The notes beneath the pieces were generated by a model. The model made no database searches. It was not told where the DNA came from and was given only the letters and a program-made list of their open reading frames with translations. The translations under genes and the position numbers were made by a program. Below are positions 1-12,808 of a stretch of DNA of 64,000 bases, one piece after another; within the stretch, counting starts at the first letter, position 1; each line of letters begins with the position of its first letter. The DNA is from Brugia malayi (taxonomy: Eukaryota; Nematoda; Chromadorea; Rhabditida; Onchocercidae): NCBI RefSeq assembly GCF_000002995.4, contig NW_025062479.1:2873721-2937720 (forward strand), read 5' to 3'.

Positions 1-227
1 TCACATGATAAGCAAATTTTAATACTCGTTTTAGCTTCTTTCCCATTACAGTAGTATGAAGCTTACAGGGCATTTTTTGAATATTTTCTTCAGGATTTGT
101 TAACACCATTTGTCTCCATTAGTGCCACCAGCACCTCAGGAATTTTTTCGCTATCATCTGACAAACTAGAACACTCTGCTTTTATGCTAAATTCCGTCTT
201 TTGAGGTAAATTCCTCTTCCAATTCTT
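1..227 (-). other. Coding-like fragment at the left window edge, frame-disrupted
   Basis: On the minus strand two overlapping open frames follow each other. One runs from about 227 to a TGA at 92-90 and contains ...KAECSSLSDDSEK.... The other is open from about 112 to the window edge and contains ...NIQKMPCKLHTTVMGKK.... The change of frame in mid-stretch suggests a decayed exon or a transposon-derived coding remnant cut by the window edge. No family was recognised. The first frame begins inside the 564-bp repeat arm and continues outside it. Confidence 0.25.
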
Positions 228-748
228 CTAAATTCCACCTTCCTCCATATATTATTAAGCATTTCGCCCTTCATATACCGCCAATCCCCTTTCTGTTTCA
301 TTTTCATCCTGAAAAACTTATAATGATTATTCTACCATTTCTTTCAACGTTCAATTTCCTCCATTATAACTTCAAAATTTCATTACTATTCGGCGTTTTT
401 GGCGCAAATTTAACGCATCTTTTACACCAGAATTAAAAAGTAACAACACCAACAGTAAATAAAAATCATAAAATCAATTGGTGAGAAATAAAATAAAAGG
501 GGAGGTGAAATAATTACCTACTGCGATATGGATAAGATCTCCTATAATGCATAGAGCATTGCAAGGCTATTCTCGAAATACTGAAGGAACAGTAAATATG
601 TTCGGATGTTCCGGACCTTCTTCATCTGCAGCAAGCATTCTACAAAGTGATCTCAAGTATACCATACATCAGTGATTTCAAGTACATCCTTCAGCTAAAA
701 TAAACCATTCATTTGCCAAAGCTAAGGAGATGCAACATCCCATACAAC
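185..748 (+). repeat. Left arm of a 564-bp inverted repeat
   Basis: The reverse complement of this stretch reappears at 6246-6809 with no gaps. Read by eye, only two of 564 positions differ, both near the inner end. The outer end is TGCTAAATTCCG. Similarity stops abruptly on both sides. The adjacent flanks (...tgctttta at left, cggaagcc... at right) share no target-site duplication. It is either the arm of a foldback or long-TIR element or an inverted segmental duplication. Confidence 0.95.
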
Positions 749-3700
749 ATAACATGTTTCCTTAAGAGAACCTTGAAATGTTAGGTGCAAATATGCAAAT
801 ACATCAAAAGTTCCACCACTCTCTTAATCATATAGAGAATCGTAACCTTCGTAACTCTGAAATAGCTCAAAAAAAAACCTACGTGATAATTTAAATTTTA
901 TCATGACAGGAACAAGAAATCTTAGTGAAACATACTGAGAGCCCACGAATTGTAAGATGGACCTCTTCGTAAATCCCTACCCGTTCCTTGCTTTTAGCGT
1001 TTGTGTCCCTACTATGACCTCAGTTAATTCCAAGGATTTTCTTAATTTGATTTCTATTTGATCCTTTTTCGAGATGGATTCCAATTCCATCGATCGTTCG
1101 ATAGAGACCCACTGAAGCCTCATTAAAAACAGATTCGTATTTTTAAGCATATTTTTTTTATCGGGATAAGTCAAATTGATGAAACGACCATATCTGCTTA
1201 TTACAAAATTCATTCAAAATTACTCCAAAAGATTCAAATTCAAGTACAATGAATGTTAATAAGTTCATGAGGATTGTTTTGCCTGGCGACCCAACATTTT
1301 TTCAGCTTCATATCACTATTTATTTCTTTTAAATAAATATTCTTTTATCATCGAGCATAGGAAAATGATTGTTAAAATCACAATTTACCTCCCATTGAAT
1401 AACTAATACATCCTTTACAGTTAATAACGACGTGGCTCTTAGTCGTCTAACTTTTATCAAACTTAACCATATTAAGACAAATTTAGTCCTTTAGATTTAA
1501 TAAAATTTTATTATGACATATTAACACACAAAATTTAGCATGCAGACATGGAACAACCTATAATAATACATATGCTTTAACGCCCGTAATATGGAAAGCA
1601 GAACCTAATAAATGAAATTTTGCGACGTACTTAGAATATGTATGTATAATAATTAATAATTGATAATAATAAACAATAAATAAGTGACAATAAATAGTAA
1701 TAAATAATGATAGATAATAAATAATAATAAATAATAAACAATAAATATGAATAATGATAGATAATAACGATTTAGTAATAATGATAATAAAAGGGAAATC
1801 GTAGACCTACTGTCATGGGACGAAACAATTACAATGAGCGCCTGCTCCTAACAAACGATGAAAGCACTCCCTCCTTTCCACTACTACATTTTCTCTTTTT
1901 TGTAAGCCTAAGCCCTGTATAGAGGCATTGAAGTCTGCAGAGGGATGAATATATATGTCTATTTCAGCAAACAACTGCATTTACAATTTATGATAAATCC
2001 GCCTGCACTAAATTTGCATAACAAACGACCAAACTGACTAATACGTTTTAACTTCTAATAATTTGCTATGTTCTACAACACTTCCAACCTTCGATAATCC
2101 AACAAGATCGCCTCACTGAGATAAAAATTTCGAGACATATTTATTCCTCTGTAGACCTGGTTGTATGCAAAAGAAGATAAGGAATTATTGTAGTAAGGAA
2201 TACAGGACTAGATATACTGGCTGGAGGAGCGCATTCGTCATTTATAGGGAGAAATAGGCGCTCTTTGTAACTGATTGTTTTGCTATAGGTCTACGATTTT
2301 CCTTTTGCCATAATTTTAGGAAATAAAAGCGTTTTTGTCGACTGTAGTTAGTTTGGTTCTTTTTTTTATTGAACTTCGGGGCGATATTACTATTGGAATC
2401 TTCTGGACTTTTTTTAGTTTGCGATCTTGACCCTTTTTGAAATGAGTGTCGAAGTTTCTCCATTTCAATATATATTTAGTCGATATGTGGCTTATATACG
2501 TCAAAACAAATTAAAAGTTGTTAGGTGATACTTTGTGTGTAAAATTTGTATTACATGTTATGTTGTGTATAATATGTTAACTTTTTGTTGCTTGATATTC
2601 GTTGTTCTTTGCTTTTTCTTAAACTGTATCTGTTCTTAATTTCAAATCAGTTGACATTTCAACACTATATAATTTCCTTGCTGATGCAAAAAGGAGGATA
2701 TTAAGTTTTCTGAAAGATTGGTTCTTTCAAAGATTTGTTTTGTGTTTGTTTTGTAAACTACATAATATCTCTTTAATAATGATCTGCTAGGCGTATGACA
2801 AGCAGTGGAAGTTGAGGAGAAATTTTTGCAATTTGACACATCATCCTACAGCATTTTCAGTTCTCGATAATACAACAAGATTAATCTCAATTAGATCCAA
2901 TTGTTGTTAGAATAGTTTGCTTCCCAGTATTGGTTGTACAGTTGTTGGTTTGCTGGCTTCAACATTCTGTATTCTTTTTACAGTTTTTTCTAACGAAATT
3001 ATTCAATCTAATAACTTGATGATTTTGTTACTTTCTTCAATATTTATACTATGTTTTTCTATAATTGTGCTCTTTCTATATGCATTTCAGATCGAGGGAT
3101 TACTCCTTTCCATATTCTTTAAATTCTATTCTTTTTAAACAATCTGAATTAATTGAAGCTTGCTTTGAATGAATTCTTTTATTCCAACATTCCTTTGGCT
3201 TCCGGCTGTATTTGTGCTTGGTTCTTTTGCATTTCAGTCCAGTTGTCGTACCTTTTACTGGAAGAGCAAACTGTCACAGAAAATCTCCGCGGACTAGTTT
3301 GAATTGATGCCTTCCTGAGAAATGTTTCTGCTTATAATTTAATTCAAAATTCGACTTGAGAATTTTGACTTTCCAACAAAAATTATTTGCTCTTAGGATT
3401 TCTTATCTGTTTTTCTACTTAAATCATTAAAATGCTTTGAATAATAGCAGTTTCAGATTTCTACGCTATGTTGGTAAATTTCCGAATCACAAACTGAATA
3501 ATTCAACAATAAGTGATGCACTTGAGAAGTGTTACCACTCAGCTGGCTGAATATATCGGTCTATATAAAGAAGAAATATCACAGTTTGACTTAGTTTGCT
3601 TTAATATGCCTTTTGCCTTTGCTGTTGCAGCCCTTCAGATAATCCATTAGGGTGGATAAAAAAGCCTGATGGTGGTTGCGTTACTTGTTCTTCATTATGT

Positions 3701-6245
3701 TTTTTCCATGTGTTAATAAGAAATTTTGGAGCTTACTAAGCTCTAAATCTTTTTTTATTGGATTTCAAAGAAACGAACAATGATAAATTGTAATGTTTGA
3801 TTTTCATTATCAGTTTCATAAAAAAATATGACAGTCAGAAATTTTCATTTTTTTTTATTTTATATATACTTATATTTTTTATTTTTTCAATATTTTTTTT
3901 TTTTTATATGAAGTTTTTATTTTGCTACTTATTTCCTCATTGAGGATTGATTAAATCTTAACGATTTGAAATTCTTTTGCAATTCAACCTCTTATTTCGT
4001 TTTGTCCTTTTCTTTTTCACTGCTTATTTATTCTCTTTTAATGCTTGCTATATACTATTTGGCTTCATTTTGACTGTTTGTTGATAACAGTTCACAAATT
4101 GAAGAAATACACCGCTCCACATCACATATAACAATTAAGCAGGTACTGTGAAGCTATTTAAACCACTCCAGGTCTTGATGAGCTCTTAGAAGACATTATC
4201 AACATGAAGGACTTGCACGTATGTGCTGAATTGATGTATGGAAAAAAGTCAGAAAAACTACCATATTATTGAAATCTTGTACTACTTAGCTTAAAATTAA
4301 AATCATAAGAAACTCGAGCTCCCAATAAAGAGTAGTAGTGAAAGTAAGTGTCATTTAGATCGATGGTGTTCGGAATATGTTTTGGTACACTGGTACAAAG
4401 AAATGTAGAAAAAGTAGTTCCAAAGTAGTGTTTTGAAATCATAAGGAAAGGAATGATTTTGATGTCTTGTAGCTAGTCGGAAAATTTCCAGACTTTCTTT
4501 TTTGTCTTTTATGCGGGATTTAATTGACATATTTACATCTACATCAACGAATCTCGCTGCAATCAACAGCCTCTCTCAGTATAATAAATTAAATTATCAA
4601 ATCTTCCACGACAAATTATGTGAAGTGGATGAAAGTGCGAGATGCTCTTTTGGAATGACCTCCGATATTCGCTTTAATTCCCAGGTGAAAATTAGTTTGT
4701 GCATGATCTGCAATTTCTAGAGCATTTCTGGCGGTAAATATATTTAGGCCCATTTTAAATGTTATTGCAAATTTCGTGCTAAACTGACATTACGGCTCAA
4801 CTATAATACCACAAGGGAAATTGAATTTATGACGAAATCGACAACAATGCCTTAAATTTGTTGGTATGAGTAGTTTTGGATGGAAAAGGTACTCATTCAT
4901 TTAGCGGGTCGGGAACTTTATGAACGGAAAATGTCATCTACAAGAAACAACGCATATTGCTTAGAATTAATAAGCAAAAGAGAGATCTCAATGCTAAAGG
5001 GAAGAGGAAAAAACAGATCATCGGAGGAAGTAGTGCCCATATTTTACAAATAAAACGTAAGTAAACAAAATAAGAGTAGACTTCATCAAATGAAATTAAT
5101 AAGATGGACTGGAGTGATTAACCCATGATTAAAAAATAAAAACAAAAAACAGAAAAAACTACGAAATTAGTTAATTGATGAGCCTATTAACGTTTCAAGT
5201 AGGACTGATGTGCAGCGAATATCGATGCAGGAGAATAGAGTATTTGAATAGGCGCTTATATAAAATGCTTACATCATCATTACAAGCATTGAAATCTATA
5301 AGCAAACTTGTTCAGTTCTTTCTGTTATAAAATGTTTTTAAGTCAGGGGTCATTTGCATAAATCAGATAGCAAAAACATATATCAGAGTATATTTGTATT
5401 TCTGAACATAAAATTAAATATTTGATAATGTAATGAGAGCTAAATTAATAATTATCTAAAACCTTAAAAACGAACAAAGATAGAGCATTGAGGATCTGAA
5501 CGCACTCTTTAGGTAGTTCTTTAATCTTATATTTTATCAGTTTAACAAATCACTTTGTTTTCAAACATGATTGATCAGGTGTATGTTCAAATCTTTATGT
5601 TATGCTAAAATTAATTCGAAGAATGAAAGTTAGTTTTTATTTCATTTTCTGATAAGATCTACATTTGAGATGTTCCAAATTATTATCAAAAAGGTTTTTT
5701 TGAAAAAAATTCAAAAATTTACGGAAAAGGTTTGGAAATCGAAAAAACAAAAGAATCAAAATTTCGAAAATTTCTACGAAATTTGAAAGCTCATAAAAAG
5801 AATTCAAAAATGCAAGAAATCGAAAAAATACAAAAAAAAAAGAATTCCAAATTCCTACTCAAATTATATTTGTGTAAGATACTCAAATTATATTTGTGTA
5901 TGATTTAATTTTTTGAGCAGGTAAGATTCAATAAAAATGATTCGATTTCCAATTATTTTTTAAACTTCCAATTTTTTACAACTAAAATATTCTTATCATT
6001 TCTAAACATAATATTTTTTTTTTTTTTTTTTTTAGCAAAGCTTTCAGATGAAAAAACACGTTCATCTCAAAACTGAGTACTGTAAGAAATGTTTATGACT
6101 CATACAATATAAAATTGGGAAATAGCTTACATTATTTAATTTGCAACATAGACAATTAATTACTTTTCGTCAAATGCATTTCAAATTCCTTTTCAGTAGA
6201 TATGGTTTTATTTGGCAAAATAAAAATGAACGGTGGAGTGATGTC
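749..6245. other. Spacer between the inverted-repeat arms
   Basis: About 5.5 kb of AT-rich DNA with an (AAT)-type microsatellite at 1646-1790, many poly-T and poly-A runs, and only short open frames. The longest, at 2917-3138, has a TTG start and encodes 73 mostly hydrophobic residues. I recognise no transposase, reverse transcriptase or host gene. If the repeat arms are transposon termini, the element is non-autonomous or badly decayed. Confidence 0.6.
1646..1790. repeat. (AAT)n-rich imperfect microsatellite
   Basis: Repeated taataataaataataaa-type units with interruptions, inside the spacer of the large inverted repeat. Confidence 0.85.
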
Positions 6246-6809
6246 GTTGTATGGGATGTTGCATCTCTTTAGCTTAGGCAAATGAATGGTTTATTTTAGC
6301 TGAAGGATGTACTTGAAATCACTGATGTATGGTATACTTGAGATCACTTTGTAGAATGCTTGCTGCAGATGAAGAAGGTCCGGAACATCCGAACATATTT
6401 ACTGTTCCTTCAGTATTTCGAGAATAGCCTTGCAATGCTCTATGCATTATAGGAGATCTTATCCATATCGCAGTAGGTAATTATTTCACCTCCCCTTTTA
6501 TTTTATTTCTCACCAATTGATTTTATGATTTTTATTTACTGTTGGTGTTGTTACTTTTTAATTCTGGTGTAAAAGATGCGTTAAATTTGCGCCAAAAACG
6601 CCGAATAGTAATGAAATTTTGAAGTTATAATGGAGGAAATTGAACGTTGAAAGAAATGGTAGAATAATCATTATAAGTTTTTCAGGATGAAAATGAAACA
6701 GAAAGGGGATTGGCGGTATATGAAGGGCGAAATGCTTAATAATATATGGAGGAAGGTGGAATTTAGAAGAATTGGAAGAGGAATTTACCTCAAAAGACGG
6801 AATTTAGCA
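6246..6809 (-). repeat. Right arm of a 564-bp inverted repeat
   Basis: Inverted copy of 185-748 with identical length, 562 of 564 positions identical by eye, and outer end CGGAATTTAGCA. It sits about 770 bp left of the BEL/Pao remnant. A 36-codon open stretch (...VECLLQMKKVRN...) lies within each arm and ends in TAG, but it is too short to support a gene. Confidence 0.95.
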
Positions 6810-7575
6810 CGGAAGCCCACCCCCCCTGTGGGCGATTAATTTTTGTTGAATGTTCACTTTTGTATTTTTTTTTCATTCCATCAATGTGAATAATCTGTTT
6901 ATGAACTAATAACTATTTTTCATTTTCTGTTTTCTTAAAAAAAGATAACTATTGTTCATTATCTGGAATTTGTGTTATTTTATCCAATATTTTTAAATAT
7001 TGTTTTAATATTACTTAACTCGTTTAATTTTTTCATCAAATTTTTATTTCATTTCGAGCACCAAGTTGCAATATGTTTTATTTTATATCACTTGAATTGC
7101 AATAGGTTAAGTTCTATTACATTATGCTTGTTAGTGTCATGTTATGCTTAAGGATGGTGGATTATAGATTTTAAACAGCTAGGTAAAGACTTATTTAAAT
7201 TTGTTGTTAATGGCTTGAGTAAGTTTTGAAATGGCACGTTGGATTTATGTCTGACTGAGATCTACTAAATTATCAGATTGAGAAATAATGATATCATCGA
7301 GTAATTTAACGTTATCTTGTTTTTCAATTTTTTTGAACAGCATTAGCTGGTATCAAATGTTGTAATTATCTTTGTGCTGGAGAAGATCAAAGGTATATAC
7401 AGTTTATATCTAATAATAACTAATAAGCCGGAGAAGGAAAAAACATGGAGCTTCTCTAGAACTTCGAAAAAAGTCCTGAATTTTCGATTTATCCTTTTGA
7501 TTTGAAACTTATTTTGGATACAACCGATTTCAACGCAAAAAAATCAATTGTATCAATGATTACGATGTAGCAAGA
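6810..7575. other. Intergenic DNA with one exon-like island
   Basis: AT-rich. The only structured piece is 7341-7392: it is preceded by a good acceptor (tttttttgaacag), followed by gtatat, and open in one frame (...LAGIKCCNYLCAGEDQ...). No partner exon was found, so this may be chance or a relic. Confidence 0.4.
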
Positions 7576-8065
7576 TGGATCTTAATTAAACAAATAAATG
7601 AAGTCTCTGTTATGGAAATCAAAGAGTCGGTTGGAAAGTTTAGAGTTAGAAGCAGCAAATATCCAATCTACCAAGACATAATCGAGTAACAGAGTTTTTC
7701 ATACAGCAAAAGCATGAAGGATTGTACCGTGATGGAACTATCCATATGCTATCAGATATAAGACGTAAATTTTGGATATCTAAGGATAAAACAGAAATAA
7801 GACGAGTTATTAATGAACGCATGGCATATAAAAGATGGATTTCTAAGCCGTTAAAATTACCCGTCATGTCCAATTTTCCAGAAACTTGGGTTAAAAGGTC
7901 TGGCCCTTTCAATCAAAAACGATAATGGAGTAACAAATGGGTTTCATTGTCCATATTTTTCACAACAGCAACAGGAACTAGTGCAAAGTTTATCAGCAGG
8001 TATTTTTCTATCAATCCTAAGAAGATTTGTAGCTCGACCTAAACACTCAGAATTAATGTAACTCA
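7575..8065 (+). mobile_element. Degenerate BEL/Pao LTR-retrotransposon fragment (integrase region of pol)
   Basis: Three short reading-frame segments on the plus strand look like the C-terminal pol region of BEL/Pao elements. The first, near 7650-7690, matches the stretch before the integrase zinc-binding domain. The second, 7685-7924, holds the conserved block with the motifs RRKFWIS, INERMAYKRW and KPLKLP, typical of the integrase N-terminal domain and the start of the core. The third, about 7920-8060, carries the LVQSLSA...LRRFVAR block of the core. Frame changes between segments, an in-frame stop and replacement of the zinc-binding Cys positions (ERMAYK instead of the usual Cys-x-x-Cys) show it is dead. 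No LTRs, reverse transcriptase or protease were found nearby. Confidence 0.85.
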
Positions 8066-8145
8066 ATTTCAATTGGTTTTCAAAACTATAATGGAGAGAG
8101 ATATCAGGCTGAATGACTGTAGAACGGAAAAGGAGATGATCTGGA

Positions 8146-8275
8146 AAAACACAATAATAATAATGGTAATAATAATAATAATAGCAATAATAAATAATAT
8201 TTTCTTGTTAATAATAATGATTATATTTTATTATAATATTTATAATATTTTATTATCTTGCTAATAATGAATTTT
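8146..8275. repeat. (AAT)n/(ATT)n microsatellite
   Basis: Runs of aataataat followed by attataatatttat units. Confidence 0.8.
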
Positions 8276-11258
8276 TACAAATAACGCTCAAGTTATTAGT
8301 TATCCGGTGGAAGTGCACTCGGATAACTACTGCATTTTTAATGAAATTTAATAAGGTGTTAGTCTTTTATCAATTCATTTAATTTGCACCATTACTATGG
8401 ATTTTTTGGTTACTTTTTTGAATAGCGCATTAAACATCATCCATCATTTTTTTTTTCGCTTTCTGTGTTAGCTCGAAATGATTTGAAATGGATTAGCAAA
8501 CTTTTCAAATTTTTATCAGATTTTGGTAATCTTTAGTAATTAAATTGCAACTAATTTAGCAGGCGGAAAACGAAAATTCATTAACGTTAGCTAAAAAAAA
8601 ATGACTAAACAGTTAAATAAATCAATTCAATGGTTAGTTAAAATAAGGTGTTTAATTTCAGTGTCAGTTGGTGAGGAACAAAATAGTGACAGATGAGAAC
8701 AAGTTTTGAGTTGTGTAAGCAAATTGGCTGAGCTGATATTGAACACTGAAATAAGTTTTTTGCTCTGAATCATCATTATTATCTCGTTCACTTTTTCGTT
8801 TTTTAAAACTAAAGTCGTGTATTAGGAATTTGAAATTAGACTATGGTTGTAATTTATGATTAATTGACTTTTTCGGATTCCTAAGGTTGTTAGTAAGAAA
8901 TTAGCTAAGAGAAAAAAGCTAAGAAAAAAAATTTGCCATTTTTAAGCAAAAGTTTTAGACATCATTTTAGTAAACGTCGTGTTCTCGTAATTCCACATTC
9001 AGTTAAACCATTTGTTCGGTATATGATTCAGTGGTTTATTGAAAGTGAAGAATTTAGTTTTAACTTACCATTATTTCTTGAAATATCATTCATTGTTCAT
9101 CAATCTTTGATTTAATTTATTCACAAATTTATGATGTATTATTTTTTATAAAATTCATCTAATTAAATTCAGGAAAAAAAGATTCAGAAAGCAAATTTGA
9201 ATCGGTTGATTTTCAGTATAGTTTTCTATAGTTCAAAGCACTTGTTTAATTGACATAGTTGCCATTCCAGTGAATAGATAATAGAACGACTGTCATTGTG
9301 AAAACTTTTGATAAAGTTGACATTCGGTCATATCCGATAGGTAATTGTGTCTTGAATGTGATTTTGCTATTTGTTGCCACTTTTTAAGCCAATTTACTAA
9401 AATTAAAAAGTCTTTCTCAATTATAGCACATCACATTTTGTAAACACAGAAATCAATAAATTCATTAATTTAATTACTGATTTGTTTTCATTTTTCATTA
9501 AAATGTCTAAATTTTTAAATAAAAAAGTGTGGAAATTGATTAAACGAATATTCTATTATTTAAAATAATTTTTTTAATGCACAAGCTGATTATGCAAAAT
9601 TTATGCAAAAATGTCAACAGTTTTTGCATTTATTTATGTTCATGCAGCAGTAAACCAAAATTAATATATATCATAAAAATATGTTATTATAAAAGGAATT
9701 TTATCATCTTTGACTTCCTCAACAGACCTTTTCTTTTTTAATCATTGGTGGCTTAAGTTATGCAGAAACACAATGCATTGAATCCAATTTTTCAAATTTT
9801 CAAATCTTGCAAAATCTTTCTTAGCTATTATTAGTTGTTAGCAAGGAAATGAATCAAATAATTTTGCATCATTTTAATACACAAATCTTATCCCCTTATA
9901 TAGTAATTCGTAATTAAAATTGTAGTTGCAAAAAACAAAAAAAAAAAAAAAAAAGAACTGCGAGCTGTCGAATTGAACAATTGTTCGATCAAAAAGATTG
10001 ATCATTTTTCTTAAAATAATGTCTTCTAGTGCTTTTTTTTTTGCTTTCGTTTTCTTTTTTACTTTTTTTTTTTAGGTAATGTTTTTGAGTGTAACTAATT
10101 TGTTAAAGTTTTGGGAGTTTACTTCTATTCAAATTTTTGGTAGTAATTTGGGATGTTGAACTCGAGCAGGTAATAATTCTTAAATAAGAAATTTTGGGTT
10201 AACCCACTGTAACTCCCTTTTGCAAGAAAAAAAAAAAAGATTTTTGATTATTGAATTGATATATGTCTATCGTGAGGAGATTACATGATATTTTACTGTT
10301 TCAACTATTTTTCATAATCTTTTGTTTCCATTTTCTGAGTATGCAACGTATCTTTATCAATCTATCTAGCTGTATGAGTGATAAGATAACCTTCTAACTT
10401 GAGATGATTTGTTTGAAAGTAAACTGAAGAAAGTTTCATTTTATGTGAAATACATAAATTTATTGATGAAAAATAATATAATGCAAAATTTTCTTCCACA
10501 TAGATCTAATATACAATTTTCGAATATTTGGATAATTTTTCAATCATATTATTTCAATATTCAAATTTTCATCTAACAAGCAAATAATTCAAGTCAAAAA
10601 ATTAGCTAATGAAAGAAGAAATTAAAATATGCTGCAAGAATTGGTTTCAAATAAAAAATCTTTTAGATTAAATTAAATGTGTGCACTTTAAAGCAGAATT
10701 CTAGATTTTGATTGATCGAGTGATGCTAAAATAACTGATGATCGAACCCCATTTATTCCTATTTTTCATTTCATGTATTACTTAGTGTTTCTTATCATAC
10801 TAAATTTATTTCATAAATTCTCTTTTAAATGTATTGATTTAAAAATAATGCTTATTAATTATTTATCATTTTTCCCTTTCCCTTTATAGCAAAACCCTAT
10901 TATATGGATATGGACAAAATATGTGACAAGTTAAAAAAAAAAAACCTTGAACTTTACAATTATTGTATCATTTTATTGTCAAGTTTTCTCCATTACTCCG
11001 AAGTGAAGTACATTCTTTAATAACCAACCTACTATTTATGATAATTGTTCCACTAAAATGCTAGTATTGAATTGCTACGGTATATGAGATTCTTTAAAAC
11101 AAGCTTGTTGCAATTGTCGCAATATTTAATTCTTTCTTTCATCTACTGATTAGGCTGTCGGTAATCCGAAGTCTTTAATTCGTTAAAAAAAATCGTCAGA
11201 AAAATGACTTAAAATCATTTATAATCAAAAATTGCTGATTGCTGTTGATAAATTTCAG

Positions 11259-11491
11259 GATACCGAGAACCTCTATATTTCGAGTGTATATGAATTTTAT
11301 GAAAGGAATAGATGATCTGCAGCAGTTGTTGCATTTGATGTTTCATTTCGTTTCAGAAATTTGGACTTTATCACATGCATCAGAAATATCAATCATACAG
11401 TCTAATCAACAGGTGAATTAAATGAAATGATTTGATTATTGTTGCCATTGCTTTATTTCAGGTGTCTCTTCACCTCCTGCAATTATCATAG
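11259..11491 (+). other. Exon-like pair (possible last two exons of an unresolved gene)
   Basis: 11259-11412 follows aaatttcag and ends CAG|gtgaat. It is open in only one frame, for 51 codons (...FMKGIDDLQQLLHLM...). A 49-nt gap ending tttatttcag leads to 11462, where the same frame continues for nine codons to TAG at 11489-11491. Splice sites and phase agree, but the protein resembles nothing I know and no upstream exon was found. It could be chance. Confidence 0.3.
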
Positions 11492-11817
11492 GACGAGATG
11501 GGCTCCCGTGATTCAGATTGCTCCATTGATCAAAAATACTTCTTGCATTTTTGCATAATTTCGCAACTTTAATTTACATTTCCGTATTTTTCAATTTTTC
11601 TAAGCCTTTTCAACTTTAAATTATTTTTCAAAAGTTTTATATTGCTGTTCTTCTAAAAAATCATTCAAATACATTCCCCTTGTTTTTTGAATATAAATTT
11701 CAAACTATAAACAACCAAATGAACCTAATTACAAATTATGCATTCACAATTCTTGAAATACTTCTATTGGAACATTTTTGGTAAAATTTGGCTTTTTTCT
11801 TTTCATTTGAAAACATA

Positions 11818-11823
11818 TTTCAG
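11818..11823 (+). promoter_or_regulatory. Candidate spliced-leader trans-splice acceptor of the NPP-like gene
   Basis: A T-rich tract ends in atttcag five bases before the ATG at 11829. In nematodes a 3' splice site this close to the start codon without an upstream donor exon commonly marks spliced-leader addition. This is inference; a cis-spliced 5' UTR is also possible. Confidence 0.5.
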
Positions 11824-11828
11824 GAATT

Positions 11829-12773
11829 ATGTGGTATTGCCAGTACATATTTTGCATAATAGCCCATTTCGTTGCTGCTACTGAAAAAATTCCATGTGGT
11901 CAAAATTTAATTGTATTTATCATAGATGGATATGGGAAAGCATTATTGAATCAATCTGATATTGGTTTCCGATTGCTAACTCAAAATGGCGTATACAGCG
12001 ACTTTTTAAAACCTGTTTATCCAACTCATAATTATCCGAATTGGATGAGTCTTGTAACAGGTTGCTTGTTCTGTCCGTTTCTAGTCATTATTAAACCTTC
12101 TAAATTTAAATGCATAACAAATAAAATTTAGGCGACATTTGAAGCTAAGAGAAAATCAGACTATAGAAAGTCCAGTGAAAATTTTTCCCATGCTACTGAA
12201 ATTTAGCGAATTTCAATTTTACTTTAGAGTGTGAATTAAAAGCTATGATTCATTCATTAGTGCTTTAGGTTTATATGCAGAAAATCATGGCTTTGGCGCT
12301 AATTACATGTGGGATAGGGTTAAAAATCGAAGATTTTGGAAAGGTGAAACAAATCGTGTTGGTGACAGTTGGTGGCCTGATGGTGTAGTACCAGCTTGGT
12401 ATACTACAGGCAAATCAAACGTTGATGTGCACTGCTACTGGATGCCAGGATGTGATGTAAGTTCAAATTAATTGTTAGAAAAAAAAAGCAAAAATTTAGT
12501 TAGTGTTAGATTAGTTAATGTTATTGTGCCAAATTTTAAAATAAAGAATTAAAAAATGATCTATTAAAACTTACATCACATATAAACCATAATTGCCTTT
12601 TTATATCTAGACTTACCGTGATTAGCTAATTCTGCACAAGACAATATAATATCTAAAGTAGATAAAACTAGGAGTTCAGATGAGAGATCAATAATTTGAA
12701 ATAAAGATATTTTTTCAGTACTAATAAAGTAAAAGCTAGTAACTCGTTTGTTTTCTTCGTATGGTTTTTTCCT

Positions 12774-12808
<35 letters not shown>

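Larger units (their letters stand above)
8071..11828. other. AT-rich intergenic region upstream of the NPP-like gene
   Basis: Contains an (AAT)/(ATT) microsatellite at about 8146-8275, many A/T runs, a 60-codon TTG-start frame at 8933-9115 of no recognised family, and an exon-like pair at 11259-11412 and 11462-11491. No complete gene is visible. Confidence 0.6.

Noticed and set aside
2242..3138. Open frames in the inverted-repeat spacer
   Set aside because: Compositionally biased A/T-run products, non-ATG starts in part, no family signature.
6342..6452. 36-codon open frame in the inverted-repeat arms
   Set aside because: A TGA sits directly upstream and TAG ends it; too short and without recognised similarity.
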